From: Marinobacter szutsaonensis
Lineage (GTDB): Bacteria > Pseudomonadota > Gammaproteobacteria > Pseudomonadales > Oleiphilaceae
Length of the DNA: 64,000 nt
Direction of reading: 5' to 3'
NCBI RefSeq assembly: GCF_039523335.1
Contig: NZ_BAAAFC010000002.1
Location: 124,001-188,000, forward strand
Part shown: piece by piece, positions 35,356-44,253 of the stretch
How the letters are laid out: each line of letters begins with the position of its first letter
How positions within the stretch are numbered: the first letter of the stretch is position 1
Notes under the pieces: model-generated
What the model was told of the DNA's origin: nothing
What the model saw: the letters and a program-made list of their open reading frames with translations, nothing else
Databases searched by the model: none
Program-made: the position numbers and the translations under genes

Positions 35356-36102
35356 TCAGGCCTTGTCCAGTGGCGTTACCACCAGCAGGTCGTCCCTGAG
35401 CTGGATCTGCACAGCGTTCTTCCAGCCGTTGTCCTGAAGATCTTCGGAGATTTTATAGTGTCCGGCGATGGACACAAGCTCTGCTTCCAGTGACTGGCAG
35501 AAAATCCGGGCGGATTCGCCGCCGTGGATTCCGGCCAGTGCCCGGCCTCGAAGCGGGCCATACACGTGGATGTTGCCAGCCGCCAGGATTTCCGCCCCGG
35601 CTTGCACCGGTCCGAGCACGATCACGTCGCCTTCCGGGGCATGGATCTGTTGGCCCGAACGGACCGGATGGTTGATGATCCGGGCCGGTGCCGGACCGGT
35701 GGGCTGCCCGGTCTGTGGTTCGCTCTCCGGTTCGGCCACCGCCTCCGGTTCCTGGGGCTTGTCCCGCTGGCCGGAGCCCGGCAGCAGTGCCAGTGACGCA
35801 CCCCGGGCCAGCCGGCGCTGGTCTTCATTGCCGCCACGCACGCCGATCACCTGAATGTTGTGCCGGCGGCAGGTACCGATGATCTTGAAGAAGTCCAGTT
35901 CGCTGTCCAGCCCTTCGTACTTCTCCAGACTGATGATCAGCGGGATGTCCTTGAAGAACCCGGGCGCCTGGTTGATCTTTTCCCGGAGGTTGGTCTCGAA
36001 CTCGTCGTTATCGAAGTAATAGAGCTCAAGGGCTGTCAGTGAGACGTTCGCGCTCTTGAACTGGAAACTCTGTTGTACCCCGGTGCTGGCGGTATCTGTC
36101 AT
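35356..36102 (-). CDS. minC: Septum formation inhibitor MinC
   Basis: The 248-residue protein has the N-terminal FtsZ-inhibiting domain (about 1-110), a Pro/Glu/Gln-rich linker and the C-terminal beta-helix domain (RSGQQIHAPEGDVIVLGPVQAGAEILAAGNIHVYGPLRGRALAG) that binds MinD. Its ATG overlaps the stop of the HopJ-family gene by four bases, so it belongs to the longer operon starting with DUF1244 rather than to a free-standing minCDE. Confidence 0.96.
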   Translation of the reverse strand: MTDTASTGVQQSFQFKSANVSLTALELYYFDNDEFETNLREKINQAPGFFKDIPLIISLEKYEGLDSELDFFKIIGTCRRHNIQVIGVRGGNEDQRRLARGASLALLPGSGQRDKPQEPEAVAEPESEPQTGQPTGPAPARIINHPVRSGQQIHAPEGDVIVLGPVQAGAEILAAGNIHVYGPLRGRALAGIHGGESARIFCQSLEAELVSIAGHYKISEDLQDNGWKNAVQIQLRDDLLVVTPLDKA

Positions 36103-36479
36103 GAAGGTGTCTCTTCCTTGGTATCGGGCGCAGTGAGAGGTCGCAAGGGTTCGCCGTCAAAGCGGATGCCGGACCAGCCGGTGCTGATGAACTGGCGGAT
36201 ATTGCCGTGGCTGTCACCGGCGGGCTCGTCCAGAACCTGCTGATAATGCTGGGCAAACAGGTGGAGGGTTTCGGACTCACTGAGATTGCAGTGGCGCCCG
36301 AGCCCGAACACCCGGCAGGATCCGGCGTTCTCTCCGGCGGCGTTGAACAGCGGGCCGTTGTGAAAACCGGTCGGCTGGTACTCGAAGTAGCGTTCGACCA
36401 GCGCCAGGGTGTCATCGAAATCGCTGCGGCCGGCCTCCAGGGCCGCCAGATGGATGCGCACCGCCTCGTTCACGTTCAT
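36099..36479 (-). CDS. HopJ-family small protein
   Basis: The 126-residue protein belongs to the HopJ type III effector family by name (ALEAGRSDFDDTLALVERYFEYQPTGFHNG, NPAGEN-type loop, LFAQHYQQVL). In free-living marine bacteria without a type III system such proteins are small cytoplasmic factors of unknown role, and nothing here suggests secretion. The ATG at 36479 overlaps the DUF1244 stop (TAATG), and its own stop overlaps minC's start (ATGA). Function unknown; co-translation with minC is the best clue. Confidence 0.88.
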   Translation of the reverse strand: MNVNEAVRIHLAALEAGRSDFDDTLALVERYFEYQPTGFHNGPLFNAAGENAGSCRVFGLGRHCNLSESETLHLFAQHYQQVLDEPAGDSHGNIRQFISTGWSGIRFDGEPLRPLTAPDTKEETPS

Positions 36480-36757
36480 TACTTGTGATCCTGCTTGGGG
36501 CCGACCTGGTAGCGCTCTTTCCATTCTTCATAGGGCATGCCGTAGATTTCTTCCCGGGCGTCCGGATCGGAAATCCCGAAACCGCGCTCCTCGGCCTCGG
36601 CCCGGTACCATTTTGACAGGCAGTTGCGGCAGAACCCGGCCAGATTCATCAGATCGATATTCTGCACCTCGGTGTTGTCGCGCAGGTGCTTGACCAGACG
36701 GCGGAAGGCCGCCGCTTCAATTTCAGTGCGTTCGGATTCGGGGATCGGGTTGCTCAT
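36479..36757 (-). CDS. DUF1244 protein
   Basis: The 92-residue protein matches DUF1244: a helical protein with NIDLMNLAGFCRNCLSKWYRAEAEERG and the ending DPDAREEIYGMPYEEWKERYQ. Two cysteines spaced CRNC could bind metal. It is the first gene of the operon DUF1244-HopJ-minC-minD-minE and is divergent from dinB. Function unknown. Confidence 0.88.
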   Translation of the reverse strand: MSNPIPESERTEIEAAAFRRLVKHLRDNTEVQNIDLMNLAGFCRNCLSKWYRAEAEERGFGISDPDAREEIYGMPYEEWKERYQVGPKQDHK

Positions 36758-36832
36758 GGGGCCCTCGCGGTAGTCCTGGTAGTGTTGTTGGAGTTCCCTG
36801 ACATTCTCGGCATGTTAGCGTAATATACAAGG

Positions 36833-36848
36833 CTGTATATATGTACAG
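36833..36848. promoter_or_regulatory. LexA (SOS) box of dinB
   Basis: CTGTATATATGTACAG is a full match to CTGT-N8-ACAG, with the AT-rich centre typical of tight LexA sites. It ends 24 bp before the dinB ATG and lies in the divergent region with the DUF1244-min operon. Confidence 0.9.
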
Positions 36849-36872
36849 AGTGTGGACGCGAGCCCCCTGACC

Positions 36873-37937
36873 ATGCCCCAGCGCAAGATCATCCATGTGG
36901 ATTGTGATTGCTTCTACGCCGCCGTGGAAATGCGAGACGACCCCAACCTACGGGATGTTCCCCTGGCCGTGGGTGGCGAGGGTGGTCGGGGCGTGGTAAC
37001 TACCTGTAATTACCGGGCCCGCGCCTTCGGCGTCCGTTCCGCCATGCCCGGCAGCGAAGCCCGGCGCCTGTGCCCAGGCCTGGTGACAGTGCCCCCGGAC
37101 ATGGGCAAGTACCGGGCGGTCTCCCGCCAGGTGATGGATATCCTGCGGGAGCTGACCGATCTGGTGGAACCCCTGTCCCTGGATGAGGCCTTCCTGGATG
37201 TCTCGGATGTTGCCGACCACAAGGGCAGCGGTACTCTCATGGCCCGTTATCTCAGGGAGCGTATCAACCGGGAAGTGGGCATTACGGTTTCCGCCGGGGT
37301 GGCGCCCAACAAGTTCCTCGCCAAGATTGCCAGCGACTGGGAGAAACCCGACGGCCTTTTTGTCATCACCCCGGACCGGGTGCAGGAGTTTGTCCGTGAC
37401 CTTCCGGTGGAAAAGCTGTTCGGGGTGGGGCAGGTGACCGCCGCCAAGCTCCATGCCCTTGGTGTGAAGACCTGCGGTGACATGCAGGCGCTGGGAGCGG
37501 ATGTCCTGCTGGACCGGTTTGGCAAACAGGGCTATCGCCTGCATGAGATGGCCCATGGCCGGGACGATCGGCCGGTGGTGGTGTCCCGCATCGCCAAGTC
37601 GGTGAGTGTCGAGCGCACCTTTTCCCACGATTTGCCGGACAAGAGCGCTTGCGAGTCGGTCATGCCCGCCCTGGTGGCAGATCTCAACCTCCGGCTTGGC
37701 CGTAAAGGGCGCAGTAAGCCAATCCACAAGTTGTTTATCAAGATCCGTTACAGTGATTTCTCCACCCACACCCTGGAGAGAGTTCGGGAGCACGTGGCCG
37801 AGCCCGAGGTGGTTGATTATCAGCCCCTGCTGGATGAACTGGTCACGAATACTGAGCGCCCGGTCCGTTTGCTCGGGGTGGGGGTGCGGTTCCGCAATGA
37901 TGACGCGCCGGTCACCCAGTTGAGGTTGTTCGACTGA
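36873..37937 (+). CDS. dinB: DNA polymerase IV
   Basis: This Y-family translesion polymerase has 354 residues. The catalytic metal ligands are visible in [12 protein letters not shown] (Asp10) and [10 protein letters not shown] (the Asp-Glu pair near 104). The little finger domain follows, and the C-terminal VTQLRLFD is a beta-clamp binding motif. The ATG at 36873 fits homologues; an in-frame GTG at 36852 would begin only three bases after the LexA box. It should be induced by DNA damage. Confidence 0.95.
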   Translation: MPQRKIIHVDCDCFYAAVEMRDDPNLRDVPLAVGGEGGRGVVTTCNYRARAFGVRSAMPGSEARRLCPGLVTVPPDMGKYRAVSRQVMDILRELTDLVEPLSLDEAFLDVSDVADHKGSGTLMARYLRERINREVGITVSAGVAPNKFLAKIASDWEKPDGLFVITPDRVQEFVRDLPVEKLFGVGQVTAAKLHALGVKTCGDMQALGADVLLDRFGKQGYRLHEMAHGRDDRPVVVSRIAKSVSVERTFSHDLPDKSACESVMPALVADLNLRLGRKGRSKPIHKLFIKIRYSDFSTHTLERVREHVAEPEVVDYQPLLDELVTNTERPVRLLGVGVRFRNDDAPVTQLRLFD

Positions 37938-38510
37938 TCAGCTGGCGATCACCGCCATGGCCGCCCCCAATAACTGGTGGACCGACAGATACCCGATAGT
38001 GCCCCCGATCAGCGCCCCGGCAATCACGTCGGTCGGATAATGCAGGCCCAGAATCACCCGCGAGGCGGCAACGCTCAGGGTGAAGGGCAGGATGTACAGC
38101 GCCAGCCCGGGCAGGGCGACCATCAGCATGACCTGGAAGCAGACGGCGTGGAGGGTGTGGCCGGAGGGAAAGCTGTAGCGGTCCAGGGGCGGTGTGCCGC
38201 AGTTGATGGACGGGAAGGATATGAACGGCCGCTCCCGGATCAGCCACCGTTTCAGCAGCTTGTAGGTGACTGTGCAGGTCAGGCCCGTTATGGCCATCAG
38301 CAGGGCCAGGCCGGGCCCGGCAGCCGGTTCGATCAGTGGCAGTGACAGGATCAGCGCATACCAGAACCAGCCATCGCCCAGCCGGCTGACCGTGCGGAAG
38401 TAACCCAGCACCGGCCGGAACCGGACCGATCGGTTAATGGCCTGGCACAGCAGGTACTCCCGCTGGTCTGCCCGCTCAAAGAATCGAGATGCTTTGCTTG
38501 TTGAGGGCAT
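37938..38510 (-). CDS. PAP2-type membrane phosphatase
   Basis: The 190-residue integral membrane protein has the full acid phosphatase signature: KX6RP (Lys87 to Pro95), PSGH (115-118) and SRX5HX3D (Ser150, Arg151, His157, Asp161). It should dephosphorylate a lipid phosphate such as phosphatidate or undecaprenyl pyrophosphate. It overlaps the end of the glycosyltransferase gene by 35 bases on the same strand, suggesting paired roles in glycolipid or envelope synthesis. Confidence 0.93.
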   Translation of the reverse strand: MPSTSKASRFFERADQREYLLCQAINRSVRFRPVLGYFRTVSRLGDGWFWYALILSLPLIEPAAGPGLALLMAITGLTCTVTYKLLKRWLIRERPFISFPSINCGTPPLDRYSFPSGHTLHAVCFQVMLMVALPGLALYILPFTLSVAASRVILGLHYPTDVIAGALIGGTIGYLSVHQLLGAAMAVIAS

Positions 38511-39696
38511 GGTACCCCGCCTTGTTATCCGGGTTCAGGACCAGCTGTTCGAACTGTTCGATCTGGGCTGACCAGTTGAGTTCCAGTGCATCGAGTCGGG
38601 CCTGGTTACGCAGGCGACCAAGCAGTGTCGGCTGGTCGGCCAGTCTCAGGGCGCCGTCGACAAAGCCCTCGTCATCCTCAAGGGGGACTTTCATCCCGTT
38701 CTCTTCATTCCGGATGTGTTCGCTGGCTGCACCATCGTCAAACGCCACCACCGCCAGGCCGCTGGCCATGGCTTCCAGTACGACGTTGCCGAAAGTGTCG
38801 GTTTTGCTCGGGAACAGGAACAGATCCCCGGATGCGTAAAATTTCGCCAGCTCCTCTCCCCGACGGATGCCGCAGAACAGGTATTCGGGATGGCGCTCGC
38901 TCAGTTCCCGGCGCAGGGGGCCGTCGCCAACAAGGATGAATCGCGAGTTGGGATGCAGGCCCCGGATCCTTTCGTAGCAGGCCACCGCCAGACGGAGGTT
39001 TTTCTCCGGGGCCAGGCGACCGACATAGATGACCGCCCGGTCGTTCGGCGCGAGCCCCCATTGCCTGCGAAGCTCGTTATCCCGCTTGTGGGGGGAGAAC
39101 CGGTTGCAGTCTATGCCCCGGCTCCACAGGCCGGTGGCAGGGATCCCCATGGCACGGGTTACCTGCTGCATCCTGCGGGTGGGCACGAGGGTTACGTCCG
39201 TGCGGTTGTGGAACCAGCGGCCGTAGGCGCAAAGCACCCGTTCCAGGGCTCCGATGCCGTAGTAGCGGCTGTACTGGTGGAAGTTGGTGTGAAAACCGGA
39301 GCTGACCGGGATACCGATCCGTTTTGCCGCGCTCACCGCCGCTACGCCCAGCGGCCCCTGGGTAGCAACATAGACCGCATCCGGACGCTCTTCCCGCCAC
39401 AGGCGGGCCAGGCGACGGACGCTGGTAATGCCGAAGCGGAGGTCGGCATAGCCGGGCAATGGCAGGCCCGGAACCACAAGCTCCTCGTTGAACAGGGCGT
39501 CACCAGCACTGGCCACGGAGCCGGTCAGTTCGTGACGCTGCCGGGGCCGGACCACAGTTACCCGGTGGCCTCGCTGCATCAGCCCCTGGCACAGGTGTCG
39601 CAACGTATTGGCCACGCCATTGATTTCCGGCGGAAAAGTCTCGGAAACAATGGTAATGTGTTGCTGGCGCCGGTTGGGCTGGGTGGTCTGGGTCAC
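38476..39696 (-). CDS. GT4-family glycosyltransferase
   Basis: The 406-residue GT-B enzyme has an N-terminal acceptor domain (TIVSETFPPEINGVANTLRHLCQGLMQRGH) and a C-terminal nucleotide-sugar domain with YVGRLAPEKNL and the EX7E-like FGNVVLEAMASGLAVVAFD. It resembles lipid glycosyltransferases of the MgtA/SqdX kind, which may make glycolipids during phosphate limitation. The start is GTG with AGGAA upstream. It is followed by an overlapping PAP2 phosphatase. Acceptor and sugar are not determined. Confidence 0.92.
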   Translation of the reverse strand: MTQTTQPNRRQQHITIVSETFPPEINGVANTLRHLCQGLMQRGHRVTVVRPRQRHELTGSVASAGDALFNEELVVPGLPLPGYADLRFGITSVRRLARLWREERPDAVYVATQGPLGVAAVSAAKRIGIPVSSGFHTNFHQYSRYYGIGALERVLCAYGRWFHNRTDVTLVPTRRMQQVTRAMGIPATGLWSRGIDCNRFSPHKRDNELRRQWGLAPNDRAVIYVGRLAPEKNLRLAVACYERIRGLHPNSRFILVGDGPLRRELSERHPEYLFCGIRRGEELAKFYASGDLFLFPSKTDTFGNVVLEAMASGLAVVAFDDGAASEHIRNEENGMKVPLEDDEGFVDGALRLADQPTLLGRLRNQARLDALELNWSAQIEQFEQLVLNPDNKAGYHALNKQSISIL

Positions 39697-39810
39697 GGTG
39701 TTTCCTGTGGTTCCGCTTACATGCCTTCACTATGGGAAGCGCACATGACAGTTATGCGACACTCCCGTGACATTCCTTTTACCCGTGCAATGAACTGAAG
39801 CGGAGACGAT

Positions 39811-40848
39811 ATGCAGACGCGAAAGTTAGGTAATACCGACATTGATGTGAGCCTGATCTGCCTGGGCACCATGACCTGGGGCGAGCAGAACACCGAGCAG
39901 GAAGCCTTCGAACAGCTGGACTATGCGACGGGTGAGGGCATCAACTTCATCGACGCCGCGGAAATGTACCCGGTGCCGCCCAAACCGGACACCCAGGGGC
40001 GGACAGAAACCTATCTGGGTAACTGGCTGGCCCGGCGCGGTCGCCGGGACGACCTGGTGATTGCCTCCAAGGTGGCAGGGCCGGGCAATGGCCTGAGCTA
40101 TCTGCGCAACGGCCCGCGGCTGACCCGGGACCATATCCGTCAGGCCTGCGAGGACAGCCTCAAGCGTCTGCAGACGGATTACATCGATCTGTACCAGGTG
40201 CACTGGCCGGACCGGAACGCCAACTTCTTCGGCAAACTGGGTTATGTACACAAGCCGGATGAAGACGCCACGCCGATCGAGGAAACCCTGTCGGCGCTGG
40301 ACGAACTGGTCCGGGAAGGAAAGGTGCGTCATATCGGTCTGTCCAACGAGACGCCCTGGGGGACCTCCGAGTACCTGCGTCTATCCCGGGAAAAAGGCTG
40401 GCCCCGGGTGGTCAGTATCCAGAATCCCTATAACCTGCTCAATCGCTCATTCGAGCTGGGGCTGGCGGAGTTTGCCCATCGTGAGCAGACCGGTCTGCTG
40501 GCCTATTCGCCCCTGGCCTTTGGCATGCTGTCGGGCAAGTATCTCGGCGGCAAGTGGCCGGAGAAGGGGAGACTTACCCTCTATGAACGCTTCAGCCGGT
40601 ACACCTCGGACCGTGGCATGGATGCAACCCGCGCCTATGCCGAACTGGCCGGGCAGCATGGCCTGACGCCGACCCAGCTGGCCCTCGCCTACGTGAACAG
40701 CCGGAGCTTCGTTACCAGCAACATCATCGGCGCGACCACGATGGATCAGCTCCGGGAGAACATCGGCTCTGCCAATATCACGCTGGGTGAGCCGGTGCTG
40801 GAGGCCATTGAGGAGATCCACCGGGAGTTTACCTATCCCTGTCCCTGA
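39811..40848 (+). CDS. Aldo/keto reductase (Tas-like)
   Basis: The 345-residue NADPH-dependent TIM barrel resembles E. coli Tas. It begins MQTRKLGNTDIDVSLICLGTMTWGEQNT, with FIDAAEMYP (catalytic Asp and Tyr), VIASKVAG (Lys) and YQVHWPDR (His), the four classical catalytic residues. GGAG precedes the ATG. It is a single gene on the plus strand. The physiological carbonyl substrate is unknown. Confidence 0.93.
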   Translation: MQTRKLGNTDIDVSLICLGTMTWGEQNTEQEAFEQLDYATGEGINFIDAAEMYPVPPKPDTQGRTETYLGNWLARRGRRDDLVIASKVAGPGNGLSYLRNGPRLTRDHIRQACEDSLKRLQTDYIDLYQVHWPDRNANFFGKLGYVHKPDEDATPIEETLSALDELVREGKVRHIGLSNETPWGTSEYLRLSREKGWPRVVSIQNPYNLLNRSFELGLAEFAHREQTGLLAYSPLAFGMLSGKYLGGKWPEKGRLTLYERFSRYTSDRGMDATRAYAELAGQHGLTPTQLALAYVNSRSFVTSNIIGATTMDQLRENIGSANITLGEPVLEAIEEIHREFTYPCP

Positions 40849-40979
40849 TTCTCCGGGTCAGCAAACGTCAGTTTTGGGCCTGGCTGAGGCCGGGTCCGAA
40901 GCTGCTGTTACGTTCTGAAAAATTGGGGATTATTTTTTGACAAAAAAGTGGCTAAAAATTGACAAAAAGTCGGCGTGAT

Positions 40980-40995
40980 TGTGTGCAAAGTCACA
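40980..40995. promoter_or_regulatory. Candidate CRP/Vfr site
   Basis: TGTGTGCAAAGTCACA matches TGTGA-N6-TCACA at nine of ten positions. It lies about 80 bp before the small exported protein gene in an AT-rich 228-bp gap that also holds two TTGACA-like hexamers (near 40937 and 40959) without clear matching -10 boxes. Confidence 0.5.
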
Positions 40996-41076
40996 TCTTT
41001 TCCGGGATCATTCATTAGACTTTAGCCTAGGTCATCGAGCATTCTCCATCCCGGTTTACAGGTCTTTGTCAGTGTC

Positions 41077-41403
41077 ATGATTATTCGTATTTTTGTCGCC
41101 CTGCTTGTCCTCAATCTCGTCGCTTTTGTGGTCCGCGCCGATGCAGCCGAGCGTCCGTTTGGTGAGGAACCGGAACCGGTGAATACCGTGCAGGAGATCT
41201 ACCAGATCCAGGAGCGTACGGTGGGGAACTTCGAGGAGGACAGCTCCGAGGCTTTCACCGAAATCGGCTCGCGCCTGCTCAGCCTGACCTTTACCCGGTC
41301 CCGGTCCGATGGCAAGCAATACGCGTCTGATCCTGCTCAGGCGGACCACGGTATTGCCCTGCTCAATGAGGGCGCCTGTCTCAACCTGAAGTGGAACTTC
41401 TGA
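41077..41403 (+). CDS. Small exported protein of unknown function
   Basis: The 108-residue protein has a signal peptide (IIRIFVALLVLNLVAFVVRADA-A) and a polar mature part (EEPEPVNTVQEIYQIQERTVGNFEEDSSEAF) with one Cys near the C-terminus. No domain is recognised. It has a well-formed AT-rich promoter region upstream, unlike most genes here, and is followed by a C-rich 172-bp gap with no clear element before the acetyl-CoA hydrolase gene. It may be strongly regulated. Confidence 0.65.
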   Translation: MIIRIFVALLVLNLVAFVVRADAAERPFGEEPEPVNTVQEIYQIQERTVGNFEEDSSEAFTEIGSRLLSLTFTRSRSDGKQYASDPAQADHGIALLNEGACLNLKWNF

Positions 41404-41575
41404 ATCTGAACCCCCCCTGAATTCCCGCTTGCCCTGTTTTACCTCCCCCTGTCTTCCCACCTTTCCAATACCAACCAGTCTGGATACTGATCTGGCGCAT
41501 TGTCTGCGCGGCCCTCCCGTGTGATTATCTGTCCATAACCCTGTTGTGGTCCGGAGAACAAGAAGGAGCTTGGTG

Positions 41576-43783
41576 ATGTCGGAAAGCAGTCAACGCCTGC
41601 AAGACGTGAATGCCTGCGTGGATGAGGTGATTCGCCGGGTCGGCAAGGAGATTACCCTCGGGCTACCCCTCGGGCTGGGCAAGCCGATTCGCTTCGTAAA
41701 CGCCTTATATGAGCGGGCAAAACAGGACCCGGATATCCAGTTGCACATTTTCACCGCGCTGTCCCTGCTGGCGCCGCGGGGGAGCTCTTCCCTGGAGCAG
41801 CGGTTCATGGGCCCCTTCGCTGAGCGCCTTTACGGGCGAATTCCGGATCTTGCCTTTGCCCGGGATGTCTCGCGCAACTGCCTGCCCGCCAATGTCACCG
41901 TCTCCGAATTCTATTTCAAGGCCGGCGCCCAACTGAATAATCAGGCCCAGCAACGGAATTACGTCTGTACCAATTACACCCATGCCATCCGGGATCTGAT
42001 GGCCCTCGGTGTGAACGTACTGGGACAGATGGTGTCGCCGGGCGACAACCACGGTGCGCCGGGCAAGGTGAGCCTGAGCTGCAATCCGGATCTGACTCTG
42101 GATCTCATTCCCCTCATGCGGGAACGGGAATCCGCCGGCATGCCGGTGGCGCTGGTGGCCGAACTGAACGCCAATCTGCCTTTCATGGGGCATCACGCGG
42201 CCATTGATGAGAACAGTTTCGACGTGGTTCTGGATCAGCCCTCGACCGACTATCCCCTGTTCTCGGCGCCACAGATGGCGATCGGTCCGGAAGATCACAT
42301 GATCGGATTCTACGCCAGTTGCCTGCTGAAGGATGGCGGAACCCTGCAGGTGGGGATCGGCTCACTGGGAGCCGCGTTTGTCTACAGTGCCATTCTGCGC
42401 CACAAGCATAACGATGACTGGCGAGCCCTCTTCGACCACCTCAGGGTCGGCGACGAGTTTCCGGTGGTGAATGAGTATGGCGGCACCGGCCGCTTCGACG
42501 AGGGCATCTACGGCTGCAGTGAGATGATGGTGGATGGCTTCCTGTACCTTTTGGAGGCCGGCATCCTGTCCCGCCAGGTGTTTGATCATGCAGGCCTGCA
42601 GGAACTGATCAACCGGGGCGATATCGATACCACGCCGAGCCTGGCCATGCTGGATACTCTGAGAGAGGCGGAGCTGATTGACTCTCCGCTCAGGGCCAGG
42701 GATGTGAACTGGTTGGTCCGCTGGGGAATTTTCGCGCCGGCGGTCGAGTTCAAAGGCGGACGCCTGCTCACTTCCGGGCAATCCGTGGACGGGGACCTGG
42801 ACAATCCCGATGTCCGCAGCATGATCGAGTCGCAGATGTTGGGTGATAGTCTGAAAGGCGGGATCAGCATGCATGGCGGCTTTTACGTCGGTCCCGAAAG
42901 CTTCTATCAATCCTTGCGCGATATGCCGGAGCATCAGCGCGACCGAATCTGCATGACCAGCGTGAATTACATCAACCATCTCTACGATCACCCGTTCGGC
43001 AGGCAGCGGCTGAAGGCGGCGCAGCGTCGGCATGGCCGGTTTGTGAACTCGGCCATGATGTACACACTCAGCGGCGCGGCGGTGTCTGACGGCCTGGATG
43101 ATGGTCGTGTGGTCAGTGGCGTTGGTGGCCAGTACAATTTTGTCGCCATGGCCCATGAACTGCCCGGTGCGCGTTCCATCCTGACCATGCGGGCAACCCG
43201 AACCTCGAAAGGCAAAACCGTTTCTAATATTGTCTTCAACTACGCCCACTGCACCATACCCCGCCACCTGCGGGACATCGTGGTGACCGAGTACGGCATA
43301 GCCGATCTCCGGGGCCAGCCCGACGAGCAGGTGTACCTGCGTCTGATCCGCATCGCCGACTCCAGGTTCCAGCAGGAGCTGCTCAAACAGGCTCAGAAGG
43401 CGCGCAAGGTGGATCCCTCTTTCCGTCTGCCAGCCTCCTGGTGTAACAACACGCCGCAGGCCATACGGGCGGCGCTGGCGGCAGCGGGCAACGGCGACCG
43501 GTTCTCCGCCTTCCCGTTTGGCCGGGATTTCACGGATGAGGAATTGACGTTAGGGAAAGCCCTTAAAGGGCTCAAGGCCGCAACGGCCACCCGCCGTGGT
43601 AAACTGTCGACCCTTTGGCAGGCTGCCCGTGCCAGTGATGAGGAGGGGCGTTACCAGCCCCTGCTGGAACGAATGGGATTGCGAAATCCCCGTGGCCTGC
43701 GGGAAAAGCTGGATCAGCGACTGGTCATTCACGGCCTGCAGCAGCTTGAAACACCACCGGATACAGGAAACTCGGAAACCTGA
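41576..43783 (+). CDS. Acetyl-CoA hydrolase/transferase family protein
   Basis: The 735-residue protein has a C-terminal acetyl-CoA hydrolase/CoA-transferase domain: GGQYNFVAMAHELPGARSI, MRATRTSKGKTVSNIVFNY and VVTEYGIADLRGQ. It is longer than ordinary family members (about 430-500), with extra sequence at the N-terminus and C-terminus. It could move CoA between acetate and another acid, or hydrolyse acyl-CoA. AAGGAG precedes the ATG at 41576. Its stop overlaps the FKBP gene (TGATG). Confidence 0.87.
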   Translation: MSESSQRLQDVNACVDEVIRRVGKEITLGLPLGLGKPIRFVNALYERAKQDPDIQLHIFTALSLLAPRGSSSLEQRFMGPFAERLYGRIPDLAFARDVSRNCLPANVTVSEFYFKAGAQLNNQAQQRNYVCTNYTHAIRDLMALGVNVLGQMVSPGDNHGAPGKVSLSCNPDLTLDLIPLMRERESAGMPVALVAELNANLPFMGHHAAIDENSFDVVLDQPSTDYPLFSAPQMAIGPEDHMIGFYASCLLKDGGTLQVGIGSLGAAFVYSAILRHKHNDDWRALFDHLRVGDEFPVVNEYGGTGRFDEGIYGCSEMMVDGFLYLLEAGILSRQVFDHAGLQELINRGDIDTTPSLAMLDTLREAELIDSPLRARDVNWLVRWGIFAPAVEFKGGRLLTSGQSVDGDLDNPDVRSMIESQMLGDSLKGGISMHGGFYVGPESFYQSLRDMPEHQRDRICMTSVNYINHLYDHPFGRQRLKAAQRRHGRFVNSAMMYTLSGAAVSDGLDDGRVVSGVGGQYNFVAMAHELPGARSILTMRATRTSKGKTVSNIVFNYAHCTIPRHLRDIVVTEYGIADLRGQPDEQVYLRLIRIADSRFQQELLKQAQKARKVDPSFRLPASWCNNTPQAIRAALAAAGNGDRFSAFPFGRDFTDEELTLGKALKGLKAATATRRGKLSTLWQAARASDEEGRYQPLLERMGLRNPRGLREKLDQRLVIHGLQQLETPPDTGNSET

Positions 43784-44253
43784 TGCAAGAACCCGATACC
43801 AAGCCCGATGTCTTTACCGTTCACTATGTCCTGAAAAACAAGGCCGGAGAACTGGTTGATACCTCCGAGGGCAGCGAGCCCCTGCATTTTGTCTATGGCA
43901 GCCCCGAGATCATCAAGGGCATTCAGGAAGCTGTGAAGGACCGGAATGTGGGGGATTGTCTGGAGGTTACCATTCCACCGTCCATGGCCTACGGCGAGCA
44001 TCGGGAAGAGCTGGTGCGCAAGGTGCCACGCTCGCTGTTCGAAGGCGTGGAAAACCTCCAGGTGGGCATGAAGTTCCAGACCAATACCGGGGATGAGGCC
44101 CAGGTGGTGCAGGTAGTCGGTATCGACGGAAACCTGGTGAAAGTGGATGCCAATCATCCCCTGGCCGGCTTCACCCTGTATTTCGATCTGGAAATCGTCG
44201 GCCGCCGCGAGGCTACCGAAGACGAGATAGCCCAGGGACGACCCCTGTTCTGA
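43783..44253 (+). CDS. FKBP-type peptidyl-prolyl isomerase (SlyD-like)
   Basis: The 156-residue protein matches SlyD-type FKBPs: VFTVHYVLKNKAGELVDTS, LHFVYGSPEIIKGIQEAVKDRNVGD and the inserted IF chaperone flap (about 68-125). It lacks the His/Cys-rich metal tail of E. coli SlyD. It overlaps the acetyl-CoA hydrolase stop by one base, an unusual pairing that suggests coupled expression. Its end overlaps the convergent olsA end by 41 bases. Confidence 0.92.
   Translation: MQEPDTKPDVFTVHYVLKNKAGELVDTSEGSEPLHFVYGSPEIIKGIQEAVKDRNVGDCLEVTIPPSMAYGEHREELVRKVPRSLFEGVENLQVGMKFQTNTGDEAQVVQVVGIDGNLVKVDANHPLAGFTLYFDLEIVGRREATEDEIAQGRPLF

Noticed and set aside
36099..36479. HopJ gene as a secreted virulence effector
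   Set aside because: There are no type III genes or secretion signals nearby, and the gene is embedded in the min operon. The name reflects family history only.
36852..36872. GTG start for dinB
   Set aside because: It would begin three bases after the LexA box, leaving no room for a leader and ribosome site. Homologues start with [10 protein letters not shown].
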